A stretch of DNA of 64,000 bases from Odobenus rosmarus divergens (GCF_000321225.1 NW_004451649.1:1169572-1233571); one strand, 5' to 3'. Counted from the stretch's first letter, positions 21,702 through 33,192 are shown. Numbers and translations are program-made. The notes: generated by a model not told the origin, from the letters alone.

Positions 21702-24044
21702 CAGGCATACCTTGGAGATAGGGTGGGTTTAGTTCCAGACCACCAAAATAAAACCAATATCACCATAAAGTGAGTCAAATGAATTTTTTCGTTTCCTGGT
21801 GCATATAAAAGTTATGTTTACACCATATTGTTGTCTATTAAGTACGCAATAGCATTATGTCTAAAAAACAATGTATATGCCTTAATCAAAAAATATTTTA
21901 TTGCTAAAAAATGCAAACGAGCATCCAAGGTTTCAGTGAGTCATAATCTTTTTGCTGGTGGAGGGTCTTGCCTTAATGTTGATGGCTGCTGCGTGATCAG
22001 GGTGATGATGAAGGTTGGGGTGGTTGTGATAATTTCTTAAAATAAGACAACAATGAAGTTTGCCGCATTGATTGACTCTTCCTTTCACAGTTTTCCTGTA
22101 GCATGTGATCTTGTTTGATAGCATTTTATCCACAGTACAACTTCTTTCAGGATTGGAGTCTACCCTCTGCTTTATCAACTAAATTTATGTCATATTCTAA
22201 AGCCTCTGTTGTCATTCAACAATCTTCATGGCATCTTCATGAGGAGTAGACTCCATCTCAACAAACCACTTTCTTTGCTTATCCATAGGAAGCAATTCCT
22301 CATCTGTTCAAGTTTTATCATAAGATTGCAGCAAATGAATCACATCTCCAGGCTCCACTTCTAATTCTAGTTCTCTTCCTGTTTCCATCACATCTGTAGT
22401 TACTTCCTCCACTGAAGTTTTGAACCACTCAAAGTCATTCATGAGGGTGGGAATAAACATCTTCCACACTGCTGTTAATGTTGATATTGTGATCTCTTCC
22501 CATGAGTCATTGATTTCTTAATGGCATCTAGAATGGTGAATCCTTTCTGGAAGGTTTTCAATTTACTTTGCCCAGATCTATCAGAGGAATCACCATCTAC
22601 GACAGCGATAGCCTTGAAAAATGTATTTCTTAAATAATAGAACTAGAGAGTCAAAACTACTCTTAATCCATGGGCTGCAGAGTGGATGTTGTGTTAGCAG
22701 ACATGAAAACAACATGAGTTTCATTGTACATTCCCATTACAGGTCTTGAGTGACTAGGTTCATTGTCAATAAGAAGTAGTATTTTGAAGGGAGTATTTTT
22801 CCTGAGGAGTAGATCTCAACAGTAGGTTTAAAATATTTAGTAAATCATGTTGTAAACAGATGTGGTGTCATGCAGGCTTTGTTGTTGGAATGACAGAGCA
22901 CAGGCAGAGTACATTTAGCATAATTTTTCAGGGGCCTAGGATTTTCAGATGGTAAGTGAGCACTGGCTTCAACTGAGTCACCAGCTGCATTAGCCCCCAA
23001 CAAGAGAGCTAGCCTGTCCTTTTAAGATTCAAAGCCAGGCATTGACTCCCCTTTGTAACTATGAAAGTCCCAGATGGCATCTTCTTCCAATAGAAGTTTG
23101 TTTCATCTACATCACAACTTGGTAGTTTAGATTATTTCAGCCAGAACTTCTGGATAACTTGCTGCTTCATCTTGCACTTTTATGTCATGGAGATGGCTTC
23201 TTTCCTTAAATCTCATGAACCAACCTCTGCTAGCTTCCTACTTTTCTTCTGTGGTATCTTTACCTCTCTCAGCCTTCACAGAATTGAAGAGAGTTGGGTT
23301 TTGCTCTAGATTATGCTTTGCATTACGGGAATGTTATGGCTAGTTTGATGTTTTATCCAAAAGATCAGTTAAAACTTTCTCCATATCAGCAATAAGGCTG
23401 TTTTGCTTTCTTATCATTCATGTGTTCACTGGAGTAGCCCTTTTAATTTCTTTCAAGAAGGCTTCCTTTGCATTTACAACTTGGCTAACTGGTATAAGAG
23501 GCCTGGGTTTCATCCTATCTTGGCTTTTGGCATGCCTTCCTCACTAAGTTTAATCATTTCTCGTTTTTAATTTAAAGTGAGAGACATGAAACTCTTCCTT
23601 TCACCTGAGCACTTAAGGCCATCATAGGGTTATTAATTGGCCTACAGTCAATATTGTTGTGTCTCCAGGAACAGGAGGGCCCAAGGAGAGGGAGAGAGAT
23701 GGAGGAATGGCAGGTCAGTAGAACAGTCAGAACATGCACTAACATTTATAAATTAAGTTCACTCTCTTAGATGGCCACAGTTTGTGGTACTTCAAAAGAA
23801 TTACAGTAGTAACACCAAAGATCAATGATCACAGGTCACCATAACGAGTATAATAATGAAGAAATTTGAAATATTGTGAGAATTACCAAAATGTGACACA
23901 GAGTCATGAAAAACAAATGCTGTTGGAAAAATGGAGCCAAAAGATTTCCTCGATGTAGGGCCAGCACAAAAACCTTCAATTTGTGAAAAATGCAGTATCT
24001 GTAAAGCACAATAGAGCAAAGCACAATAAAACAAGATATGCTTC
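21702..24044 (-). mobile_element. near full-length Tigger1-type (pogo/Tc1-mariner) DNA transposon
   Basis: The left terminus CAGGCATACCTTGGAGATAG and the right terminus AAAACAAGATATGCTTC form the expected inverted repeats, and the left end abuts a TA target (21700-21701). Length is about 2.34 kb, close to the roughly 2.4 kb I recall for Tigger1. Subterminal CCAGACCACCAAAATAAAAC and GTAAAGCACAATAGAGCAAA are also present. The transposase lies on the minus strand and is broken. The copy is an ancient placental fossil. Confidence 0.93.
21915..23622 (-). pseudogene. dead Tigger1 transposase
   Basis: The original start is the ATG complement at 23620-23622 and the coding strand runs leftward. The intact protein binds DNA through CENP-B-like helix-turn-helix domains and has a DDE catalytic domain for cut-and-paste TA insertion. 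Near the start the copy has a one-base deletion relative to recalled Tigger1, and both the resulting and the original frame meet TAA stops within about 20 codons (around TTAAATTAAAAACGAG). Fragments stay readable, for example RVDSNPERSCTVDKMLSN near 22120-22170, before another frameshift. No long frame remains, so the gene is inactive. Confidence 0.85.
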
Positions 24045-25000
24045 ACTTTTAATATAGAAGTTAGTTTCTGAACTTGATATATTTTATTATTTTATTAGTA
24101 GTAGCATTTATATTATCTCACAAGATAATTGACCACTTGTGATTTGTAACTTTATTAATGGCATCAATAAACAATTTAACTTTGATTTGTGTTTAATCAC
24201 ACACCTGAACATAAAAGTATGATCAGAAAATTTTGAAATGGTTTATCTTTGGTAATTTTTAATAGATTCCTAAGATATGAACTTGGTATATGAATAGGAA
24301 TTACAGAGATCACTATCTTATGAAAAATATATCCTACCACCTGAAAAATGAATCTAGCATTTGCTAAAACAGGTGAGAAAAGGTATTATGCCTAAGTCCT
24401 TTTTTTTTGCTCTGTTTGTAATCTGCATAGAATTGAGCAGCTTTGTGCAATCATGGTAATTTCTTGGAAATGGAAGTTGGACTGGCACATAATATAATTC
24501 TGTTCATAGCTGTAGTTTTGTTCTGAAACACAGTTAATTTTAGAATAGTTCAAGAAGGGTAAGGTTTTCAAAATATCTTTGAACTTGGGAGAAAATCAGG
24601 ATGGCCAAAAGATAATCAGTTGTGTCAGGTTAGGGAAGTAATTGGTTTAAGAAATTAAGTAGTGAAACCAAATAGAGTATATTTCAAGCTAAACGCAGTG
24701 CTAAACATGGGCATCGAAATACAAGTGTTCGTTTGAATGTGAATCTTTATACTTATGATAACTCTGTCTAAATACATTGCTTGCTATGCTTGAGAAAAGG
24801 TGGAAAGCTTTGCCTTTGTATCACAAATGTCACCAAATACAATGGGCTTTTTACAAAGAATGGAAAAGAATAACAGAAAACCAAGCATTTTAAGAATCAG
24901 AGTTCAGGGGAATGAAGAGATAGCATAGAGGATGTATAGATGAAAAAATAATCACCTCTATTACCTTGGAGTCTCCTGATAATGACCAGCATTATTTTAA
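24045..25000. other. unique AT-rich sequence, no gene seen
   Basis: No repeat or coding frame is recognised. The block 24400-24500 (AGCTTTGTGCAATCATGG, TTTCTTGGAAATGG) looks non-repetitive and may be partly conserved, without strong evidence. Confidence 0.4.
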
Positions 25001-25004
25001 AGTG

Positions 25005-25210
25005 CAGACTCCATACCAGTCACTCATATGTGTTTCCTGTAACTTACTAATCATCACAAGCACTCTGTGTGATAGGAACTTTTATTGTCATCATCTCTAT
25101 TGGAGAGAAAATGTGAGTGACTTGCCCAACATCATATAAAAGTAAGTTGTGAAGCTGGGATATGAACCTTGACACTATAGATCCAAAGCCCATATGTTTA
25201 CCACTAGGCT
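25005..25210 (-). repeat. MIR SINE, antisense, fairly complete
   Basis: CACTCATATGTGTTTCCTGT, CACAAGCACTCTGTGTGATA, GGAACTTTTATTGTCATCA, GAGTGACTTGCCCAACATC, GTGAAGCTGGGATATGAACC and AAAGCCCATATGTTTACCAC run in the antisense MIR order over about 200 bp. Confidence 0.85.
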
Positions 25211-25837
25211 TTCTCCTCTTACATCTCCCTATTCTATCTCCCTGAGCAATGAGTGAGGGGCTCTCTCAAAGGCCTCTTAGAACAGCATACTCTAAACATC
25301 CAGAATCTAGCTGAGACCATGGATGGAAGATGGGGAAGGGAATTCTGCACAGTCGTGGGAGCTATAAGGCTCTTCTGACGAATGATGTGTGTATCTCTTC
25401 TGGGCATCAGGGTCCAATTGGGAGATATGGGTTAATCTGCTACTACAGTCAGCAGAAAAAAATGTACACATAATTCATAATTATTTGCTATGAGGACAAT
25501 ATAGAGGATTATAGTTCTAAACTGACATGATCAAGTAGGTAGGTACTATTTGAGGCAAGTATGTATCCAAAATGGAAAGAAAGCATAGCCTTACCCTATA
25601 CTCTTTTCACTATGTACTAACCATTTACGCTGACTTGTATGGGACAAGTACAGTGTTAGAAGAGGTCAAGGATGTATCTCTAGAGATTTTGAAGGCAAAC
25701 AAGAAAATAAAAACCTTAAACTCTGGAAGGAATTTATAATGTTATAAAAACTGATTTCTGTATAATGGTTTATAAAAATAGATTCATGCCTAGGAAAAAA
25801 AACACATCTTCATGAAAATGACTGTTTTTTGTGTTTG
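25211..25837. other. no recognisable gene or repeat
   Basis: Mixed-composition unique DNA. A few CpGs near 25355-25380 (CAGTCGTGGG, TCTGACGAATG). No coding signal. Confidence 0.4.
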
Positions 25838-26290
25838 GTAGCAAAATCGTTAAAAACAATAAAGTAGACTTATTCATTATTTATTCCCAGGATGAAGTAC
25901 AATGCATGATACAAAGCACATATTCTAATTTATATTGCTTACAAGCTCATGGAAATGTGGTTGCCAGGGACTGGTGGGGGAGGATAGAGAGGTGTTGGTC
26001 AAAGGTACAAATATCCAGTTATAAGATGAATAAATTCAGAGCATCTAATGCATAAGCATAGTAACTATAGTTAACAATACTATATTATATATTTGAAAGT
26101 TGCTAAGAGAGTAGATCTTAAATGTTCTCACCACAGACACACAAATGGTAATTATATGAGGTGATACAGGAGTTAACTAACCTTATTGTAATCATTTAGC
26201 AATACATACATGCATCAAATCATCAGGCTATATACCCTAACTTTATTTAAATTTATATGTCAATTATATTTCAATAAAGCTAGAAAAAAT
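25838..26290 (+). mobile_element. L1MA-type 3' end, sense
   Basis: GTGGTTGCCAGGGACTGGTG, GATAGAGAGGTGTTGGTCAA, AGTAACTATAGTTAACAATA, CTAAGAGAGTAGATCTTAAA, TGTTCTCACCACAGACACAC and ATTATATTTCAATAAAGCTA are hallmark L1MA 3' UTR phrases in the right order. It ends in an A-rich tail. Non-coding. Confidence 0.92.
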
Positions 26291-26394
26291 AATATAGGAA
26301 AAATACATATCTGGTTTAAAATGATTAGCAGAGTAAGAGATGAAAAAATAAAATAATTTACAGATTGAAGCCAGGAATTCTTGGAGAGCAGATT

Positions 26395-26398
<4 letters not shown>

Positions 26399-26440
<42 letters not shown>
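26399..26440. repeat. uninterrupted (CA)21 microsatellite
   Basis: About 21 perfect CA units without interruption, the longest pure dinucleotide array in the window and therefore likely length-polymorphic. Confidence 0.98.
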
Positions 26441-26444
<4 letters not shown>

Positions 26445-26525
26445 AAACTCATCTCTTTAGAAGAGTAGAGGCTAGTCATATTTCTTTCATGTTAAATAGA
26501 GCAAATATTTGATAAATATATTTAT

Positions 26526-26717
26526 TTTTTAAAAGATTTTATTTATTTATTTGAGAGAGAGAATGAGAGACAGAGAGCACGAGAGGGAAGAGGGTCAGAG
26601 GGAGAAGCAGACTCCCTGCCGAGCAGGGAGCCCGATGCGGGACTCGATCCCAGGACTCCAGGATCATGACCTGAGCCGAAGGCAGTCGCTTAACCAACTG
26701 AGCCACCCAGGCGCCCC
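26526..26717 (-). mobile_element. CAN-SINE, antisense
   Basis: TTTTATTTATTTATTTGAGA tail, GA-rich middle, the diagnostic GGACTCGATCCCAGGACTCC and GAGCCACCCAGGCGCCCC head. TTGATAAATATA is duplicated at 26509-26520 and 26718-26729. The GGACTCCAGGATC variant marks the same subgroup as the copy at 58.4 kb. Confidence 0.97.
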
Positions 26718-26904
26718 TTGATAAATATATATGTTATAATCCATACTAGGTTATGAAATCCATCAGCAAAATTGAGTAGGTCTCATAAGACTATTGAATT
26801 TGTGGAGAGAGCTGGGGAAGAAAAAATTGCATGAAGGATACATAACAGAAAGAGAAGAGAAATCTATATGGAAGAGGTTTTGGTAGACTGAGTATCATTG
26901 CTGG

Positions 26905-27058
26905 CTGGCCTGCTGTAACTTCCCCTATGAGTTTGTCAGAAATGCAGAATCCCAGGCACCAGTTTAGACCTACTGAATCAGAAACTGCATTTCAGCAAGA
27001 TTCCAGGGTGATTTATATGCCTGTTTACTTTTGATAAGCACTGAGCTAAAGACATCAA
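26905..27058 (+). mobile_element. MER5A-type hAT-Charlie MITE fragment
   Basis: TTTGTCAGAAATGCAGAATC, CCAGGCACCAGTTTAGACCT, ACTGAATCAGAAACTGCAT and GCAAGATTCCAGGGTGATT match the body of MER5A ('ttgttagaaatgcaaattctcagg...cctactgaatcagaaac'). Termini are decayed. It is a non-autonomous DNA transposon. Confidence 0.85.
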
Positions 27059-28210
27059 GCCTTTTCTCAAAGGATTCTATAAGAATCCTATAGCCATTGC
27101 TTAACTCTCAACCGAGGAAGCAAAAGTACAACGCTGCTTATCTATCTTACTAAATCACATTAATCCAGAGAGGAGAATGACAAAATGTCTGAATTTAATT
27201 CACCCTGGGTTATTGGCTTTTAATGGCTAAGTGGAAAAATCAAATAAATTTGAGGGACTTGAAAAAGCTTCTCAGTGATCAGTATCCCAAATGGCTGTAG
27301 TTGTGTCAGACTATAGAGTTTTTCAGACTCCAAAGATTGAGTTGTGGATTTTGATCAGTTTCTGGGTTAGGGCTATATAGTTAAGGCATCTGGTGAAGCA
27401 ATCTGAAAGACCTTTCTTTATTAGGAAAAGTTAGCTGCAAAAAAAGCTAGTGAGAGGCTTCAAGGCGTTATTTGCAATGGGCCAAGAACAAGAATTGTGA
27501 CTTGTTGCTTTTTGCCTGAAGACAGAAATTGCTTGGAGGGAAATTTCCCAGCTGTAACTAAATGCCTCCATAATATCCCTCAAGCAATTTAGTTTTCCCA
27601 AAATTTGTGACAAATCTTATTTCTTTTTATTATATTTATAAATCACATCACTGTTAATGAAGATTATTTTGAATATTGAAAGGACAGTCTTAAGTTTCTT
27701 GAAGAATAACTAAAATTTATTTTTCATTCCACTTAGAAATAAAGTGACTGACTTTTACTTTATCCTTTGCTAAGTGTCATAAATATATAAATCAAATGGA
27801 TTTCTTTTTTTCCCCTGAGGCTTACTTAAGTCAAGTTCAAAAAAAAAAAAAAAGGCAAGGAAAAAGCTGTATTCCTCCCCTCTTTTTGATCTGGTGAAAG
27901 TCCCAAAATGAAATTAATATTGATTTACACTAAGAAAGGACAGATGTTTTAGGTGGGTATATATGTTTACAATAGGCCTATTATTGATGGATGGTAAATA
28001 CAGGCACATCACTAGAAAGTGGAATTATGTATCAGTCACAAAAAGAAGAAAGCAGAAATTTAATTTTGTAAGGCTTCAGGCCGTAACTAAATCAAATTGT
28101 TTTCCTCCACAGTAATTCAGACAACATAAACAATCAGTATGACTACTGGAATCACATATATGACTTTGTCTGTATGTGCACAATCTAGGCATTATCTTTA
28201 TCTATAGCCA
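27059..28210. other. unique sequence, no gene seen
   Basis: Unique-looking DNA with an A-run at about 27840-27854. A 60-codon minus-strand frame (27431-27613) has no supporting context. Confidence 0.4.
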
Positions 28211-28211
28211 T

Positions 28212-28723
28212 CTATGGTAGGCAGAATACTGGTCCCTGGAGATGTCCATGTCCTAATCCTTGGAAGCTATAAATTTGTTAAGTTACATGGCAAAGGGTAA
28301 CTAAGGTTGCAGTTGGAATAAAGAGTGTTAATAAACTGACACTAAATAAAGATTATCCTACATTATATGGGTGGGCATAATAAAATATAATCACAACAAT
28401 ACTTAAAAGTGGAAGCAGGAGGCAAAAGCGAGAGCCAGAGAGACAGTAGCATAAAAGGGACTCAGCTGACATGCTGGCTTTGAGGATGGAGGAAGACGGC
28501 CACGAGCCAAAGAATGCAGGCATCCATTAGAAGTCGGAAAAAGCAAGAGAATGGATCCTTCCTTAGAGCCTCTAGAAAGGAACACCCTGATAACACTTAG
28601 ATCCTAGCCCTGTGAAATCTGTGTTGAATTTCTGATATTCAGAATTAGAAGATTTAAAAAACTTGTGTTGTTTAAGCTGCTAAAAGTATGATATTGTCAC
28701 AGCAACAATATAAAATGAATACA
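28212..28723 (+). mobile_element. MaLR (MLT1-like) solo LTR
   Basis: A nearly complete LTR: TGGTAGGCAGAATACTGGTC, GATGTCCATGTCCTAATCCT, AAGATTATCCTACATTATAT, CTGGCTTTGAGGATGGAGGA, GCCACGAGCCAAAGAATGCA, GAGCCTCTAGAAAGGAACAC, and a 3' end TTGTGTTGTTTAAGCTGC. There is no internal retroviral sequence next to it, so it arose by LTR recombination. ERVL-MaLR assignment is from recalled phrase order. Confidence 0.8.
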
Positions 28724-28769
28724 CCTTACCATGGCTTCTGCTTCCACACTGCAACTACAAAATAATAAT

Positions 28770-28975
28770 AGCTACCATGTAGTATATATTGAGCACCTTC
28801 ACTGTGTGAGGAACCTAAAATTTATCATTTTAGTTCTCACAGATCTCTGCAAAAAAATTCCTAAATTTATGAATGAAGAAATTAAGCTTATGAAAATTAA
28901 ATTGTCATCAAGTAATAGTTGAGCAAAGATTTTAACATAGGTATTTCTAACTTCTTTCAAAGTCAAAACGTCCCA
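28770..28975 (-). repeat. MIR SINE, antisense
   Basis: ATATATTGAGCACCTTCACT, GAACCTAAAATTTATCATTT, TTTATGAATGAAGAAATTAA and GTAATAGTTGAGCAAAGAT follow the antisense MIR layout. Confidence 0.7.
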
Positions 28976-30860
28976 CTATATCCTCTGTCTCTTAATCTTG
29001 CTTTAGTTGAATTACTCAGACAACTGTGTGAATCATCACTAGATTAGAACTAAAATCAGGAACTGCGCAGCTATATGTGATTCACTAGAAACAATCCATC
29101 ACTTTCAGTAGTTAAATAAATTTATTTTTATAGGATACAGTGACCAAAATCTGTGTACGTAGAAATTGAACAAATATGTAACTGTCCTTTGAAGGCTACA
29201 CTTAGGCTTTGGATTCATAAATTATTGGATTCATAAATTATTAATTTTACTGAACCAAAATAATTATTTCAAGTTTTTAACAAATGACCAAAAAGGTCAA
29301 ATTTATGGCCCAAATGCTATTTTACAGTATCACATGTTCTTTTACAAGAAGGAGAAATATTTTTTCCTAGCTGATATAGTATGCATATATCTCCTTGGGA
29401 GACATGTACTACCATGATTACATTAGAATAATAATAATCTATTATTTTCTTTCTTATCAACAAGGTATCCCTCATGCATTATTTTATCTGCAAGGAGTAT
29501 TTCCTAGTATTCTTCTGTCTTCTGCCAATTTTACCTGGTAAACCTGCAAACCTTGCTTTATAATCTGTGATGCTGCTCTGTACTTTCCCTTTACACTTTC
29601 TTGTTCCTTTGCTGGAGCTGGGGAGGGGAGCTGGCCAAGGGAGAGATACCAGCGCAGTCTTTATTTTTGCTGAAAGCAGGACAGATAGCTCCGATTAAAA
29701 GTCAAGCACTCTTGTTTCCAACAACATCACTGTTTTCCGACAGCTGACTCAAATAGCTCAGCAGGCACTTTCAGTGCCATCTTGCCAGGTATGCGATTTT
29801 CACTTGATATGTAATTCAGATCTTGGCCTCTCACTTCCTTAGCTGTCAAAATGCAGGCCTCTGAGAGCAGCAGATTGCTCAGATCCTGGAGGGAAAGGAC
29901 TGCCGCCCATTCTTCAACAGACCATTAAAGCGAGTCCCATCTGGTAGACTCAGTAGCTTTCTATGTTCCTGTATGAAGCAGGATGGGAGGACATTAGAGT
30001 GGTGGCAAAATTAATGAGGATTTAGTGAGGAGAATAAGCTTTTTAATAATTCAGAACTAACTAGAAATGCTTACTTCTGCTGCATAAATAAAATTTTAGA
30101 ATGAATTGAAATTTAAATTTAAATAAATTCTTCTTATTATTGAACATATACACTTAAAGAATATGTTTATGGTGACTAAATTTATTCTACTTGTGTTCAG
30201 GCCAAAAGAAACATGTATTATAAATTATTTTTTTTCAATATCTTTGATTCAAAGGCTCTCTTTTCACTTGACTCTAGAAGGTTAAAATTTATTACTCAAA
30301 TGCAAATGTTTTATAACTGGCATATATTTAAAAATATAAACAAATTTTTAAAGTCTGTTTTTGAGACTCAGGGAAGGCCTGAAATTTTTGAGTGTCAATA
30401 TGGAGTCCAAGAAATAGACCAACTCTTTCCACCATATAAAGACAAAAGTAATTATTATGTCTTGTGATGTGTTTATACAGGCACGAGAATACCCAAATCT
30501 TTCTTTTCACAAGATGTTAGCTATATTTGAAGACCATCAAGCTATTTTGAAGATATACAAATTCTTCCAAACTCCATTGCTCAAATTTATTTTTGAAAAT
30601 GAAGAATGAACATTTGCAAGGTGACATAATACACACATATTATCAATTTGCCAAGAGTAATTTATAAGAAAGGAACAGCTAAATCATCATACTTTAATAT
30701 TTACTTTATCATATTTCAGAATTGTATTTTTTCAACTGTCTTGCCAAATCAGAATTTAAACTCTCAAGGCAACGGTCTCACCCTGGTATCCTCCTAATGA
30801 AATGGCTTCCTTGTGTAAGGAGTCAAAAAGAAAAAGGAAACTACAACAACATCTATTCTG
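28976..30860. other. largely unique sequence, no gene seen
   Basis: A perfect 16-bp tandem duplication of GGATTCATAAATTATT lies at 29211-29242. Positions 29560-29960 have higher GC and several pyrimidine blocks (CTTTCCCTTTACACTTTC) with CpGs (CAGCGCAGTC, TCCGATTAAA, TTTTCCGACAG, GAAAGGACTGCCGCCC), so some regulatory content is possible. No coding exon is supportable. Confidence 0.4.
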
Positions 30861-30864
30861 CTGT

Positions 30865-31206
30865 TCATGCACAAACACTTCTAGATCTCCCAGGCCCAAA
30901 TACTTTTGAATCAGATAACAAGCTCCCATAGCTGTGTGCTATTTTGTCCACATTCTTCTTGGAAATCACCACTTCATCACTACTGTCTTCTTGGAAATTC
31001 TCCATCATTAAGTCCTCATGGTGTTTATCTTGCTTGTCTTCAACCCAGGAACCATCGTTTTTGCCTAGCCTGGTTTGCACTATGGATTTAAAATCTGATC
31101 GTCTACCTGCTGCCAATCTGGCATCATCTGGCATGTTGCATTGACATTTGTGTCTCAGAGTTTCATGATGCGTAACTCCAACTTTTGATGTTATTACACT
31201 GCCCAA
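30865..31206 (-). other. unexplained acidic open frame of about 114 codons
   Basis: The minus-strand frame is open from a TAG about 12 bases upstream of 31206 down to a TGA near 30865. It has no ATG at its upstream end (the first codon is TTG), so any protein would need an upstream exon or a later start. The product is charged with an acidic patch (MMENFQEDSSDEVVISKK) and looks more protein-like than neighbouring chance frames. I recognise no domain or homologue. A decayed processed pseudogene or chance is possible. Confidence 0.2.
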
Positions 31207-31388
31207 GTCCCCGAGGACACTCTACATCCAGACCCCTCATGTCTGGTGAAAAGAAACAATGTACTGAAAACTCATGTTGATGTTTTCATTTGCCTTAATG
31301 GCTTTGTGAGTGAGTAAATTGGAAAATAATGCTCCTAATGTACTGTTGCTAGGATGGTGTTTAATGGTGTAACACAGAAAATTATTTC

Positions 31389-31581
31389 TTTTTTTTTAAA
31401 GATTTTATTTATTTATTTGAGAGAGAGAGAGAGAGAAAAACAGCATGAGAGGGGAGAAGGTCAGAGGGAGAAGCAGTCTCCCCGCTGAGCCAGGAGCCTG
31501 ATGTGGGACTCGATCTCAGGATCCGGGATCATGACCTGAGCCAAAGGCAGTTGCTTAACCAACTGAGCCACCCAGGCACCC
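31389..31581 (-). mobile_element. CAN-SINE, antisense
   Basis: Oligo-T, AAAGATTTTATTTATTTATT, GA run, GGGACTCGATCTCAGGATCC and GAGCCACCCAGGCACCC are present. The duplication AACACAGAAAATTATTTC / AACACAGGAAATAATTTC is at 31371-31388 and 31582-31599 with two differences. The GA tract has expanded to about nine units. Confidence 0.95.
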
Positions 31582-31679
31582 AACACAGGAAATAATTTCA
31601 AGAGAGATTCTATGTTCAGGTTAGGCCCCAAAATGTAAGTGACTCTTTCTGCCAAAGACACCAGAGTAAAACACCATCA

Positions 31680-32290
31680 TTCCTAGGGGCAAAAAGAAGG
31701 CAGATTGTTGTCAGGATATGTAGGGACAGAGAGGGCTCAAATTTGAAAATGAAAAGCCATTCTTGAAATAATAAGGTAGGCAGACAAAAGGTGATTTTTC
31801 ACGCCTAAAAGCAGGACATTGTAGGGGCCAAGAACAGGCTGCACCAAGATGGGCCACTTTCACATGAATATTATTTTAGGTTAAAAGCAATCAAAATGCA
31901 GAAGATTCAGGAAAAGCTCTTTATCTCCCTTTCAACTTCCTGCTTGTACAAGGAAGAGAGCTTTTAACTGAGATTCCTCATTTCCTAAGAAACTTATCAG
32001 CATAATACGACAACTTTTGGTTTCCAAACATCTCCTTTCACCTTTTTGCTAATGATCTTTCCCTTCTCTTTGTATCCTCAGACCCCTACACCTTTCCTTA
32101 GCTTATATAAGCATCAGGTTGCCTGAATGTCTTTGGAATTTCCATGTCTGTGTGGATTCCCTGTACCTATGCTATTCAATTTTATTTTCTCCTGTTGATC
32201 TGTCTCATGTCAATTTGATTCTTAGTCCAACTAGAAGGATCTTGAAGGGTAAAGGAAATTTTTCCTCCCCAACAACATAATTAGTGAGAT
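31680..32290 (+). mobile_element. probable endogenous retrovirus solo LTR
   Basis: The order GATGGGCCACTTTCACATGA, TAAGAAACTTATCAGCATAA, CTTAGCTTATATAAGCATCA (TATA-like), CTGTTGATCTGTCTCATGTC, AATTTGATTCTTAGTCCAAC and TTGAAGGGTAAAGGAAATTT resembles mammalian ERV LTRs. The 3' end has the typical 'tctgtct...gtcaatttgattctta' layout. No internal genes are nearby. Family not resolved. Confidence 0.55.
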
Positions 32291-32451
32291 TTAAGATCTT
32301 GAAATGCAGGCCAAGAACTAGTAATGAGAACCAGTCAAGGAGTGGAAAGTTTGAGGCAATAAAGAGGAATATATAGTTCCTAGAAGAAGAAAAAATCAAT
32401 GCAGAATCTTTTATCTATATTGGTTAAATTTCTCTAATAAAAAAATCACCA

Positions 32452-32662
32452 GAGCGCCTGGGTGGCTAAGTTGGTTAAGCATCCGACTCTTGATTTTGGC
32501 TCAGGTCATGATCTCAGGTATGTGAGATCGAACCCCATGCTGAGCTCCACACTCAGTGTGGAGTCTGCTTGAGATTCTCCCTCTCCCTCTGCCTCTACCC
32601 CACCCTGCTCTCTCTCTCTCTCTCAAAATAAATAAATAAATAAAATCTTAAAAAAAAAAAAA
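32452..32662 (+). mobile_element. CAN-SINE, sense, older subgroup
   Basis: It starts GAGCGCCTGGGTGGCTAAGT and carries TCCACACTCAGTGTGGAGTC and GAGATTCTCCCTCTCCCTCT, then a (CT)n run and AAATAAATAAATAAATAAAA tail. AAAAATCACCA / AAAGGTCACCA flank it as a diverged duplication. It belongs to the same older subgroup as 15.96 kb and 34.0 kb. Confidence 0.93.
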
Positions 32663-33124
32663 GGTCACCACAATTTTATAACCAGAATTCCACAGTATAT
32701 CCTTTATGGGCTTTGTATATAATTATGCTCAAATTCTCTGTATAGCAAAATATGGAATTCACACTCTAAATTGTTGGATTTGGTCACTTTCAATCAATCT
32801 TCTCGACATCAAATAAGTTGTTGTACATCCTTGTGATACTATATAATGGTGTGTTCTCAGGAGTTCCTTCTAGGGGATCACAGATCTGATTCCAATAGTC
32901 ACTATTGGAAGTGAGGGAGAACAGCAAAAATGAGCAAGCAAATGTAGATAAGTGACATTCCTAAGGGAATGATGCCTTTAAAAAGGTTAGTTTTCTTTGT
33001 GTCTAGATCACACCAAGAAGGGAATAATCCCTTTTCTGTTCCCAACATAGCATCATGGTTACACAACAGTAACCATGCAAGCCCATGAAGATGAAAACAC
33101 TGGGATGGTAGCTTCACATACACT
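32663..33124. other. no recognisable gene or repeat
   Basis: Unique AT-rich DNA. A 79-codon minus-strand frame at 32902-33141 has no supporting signal. Confidence 0.4.
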
Positions 33125-33192
33125 TTGTAGCATAGTATCATTGGTAAGAGCTTGGGCTTTGGGGTGAGGCTGCCTGGGTTGCAATCCCGGCA
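33125..33192 (+). repeat. MIR SINE 5' fragment
   Basis: GTAGCATAGTATCATTGGTA, AGAGCTTGGGCTTTGGGG, GGCTGCCTGGGTTGCAATCC match the tRNA-derived 5' part of MIR very well, including the B-box-like GGTTGCAATCC. The rest is missing. Confidence 0.85.

Noticed and set aside
21933..22178. 81-codon minus-strand frame
   Set aside because: Its first half is residual Tigger1 transposase and the rest is frameshifted; part of a dead element, not a gene.
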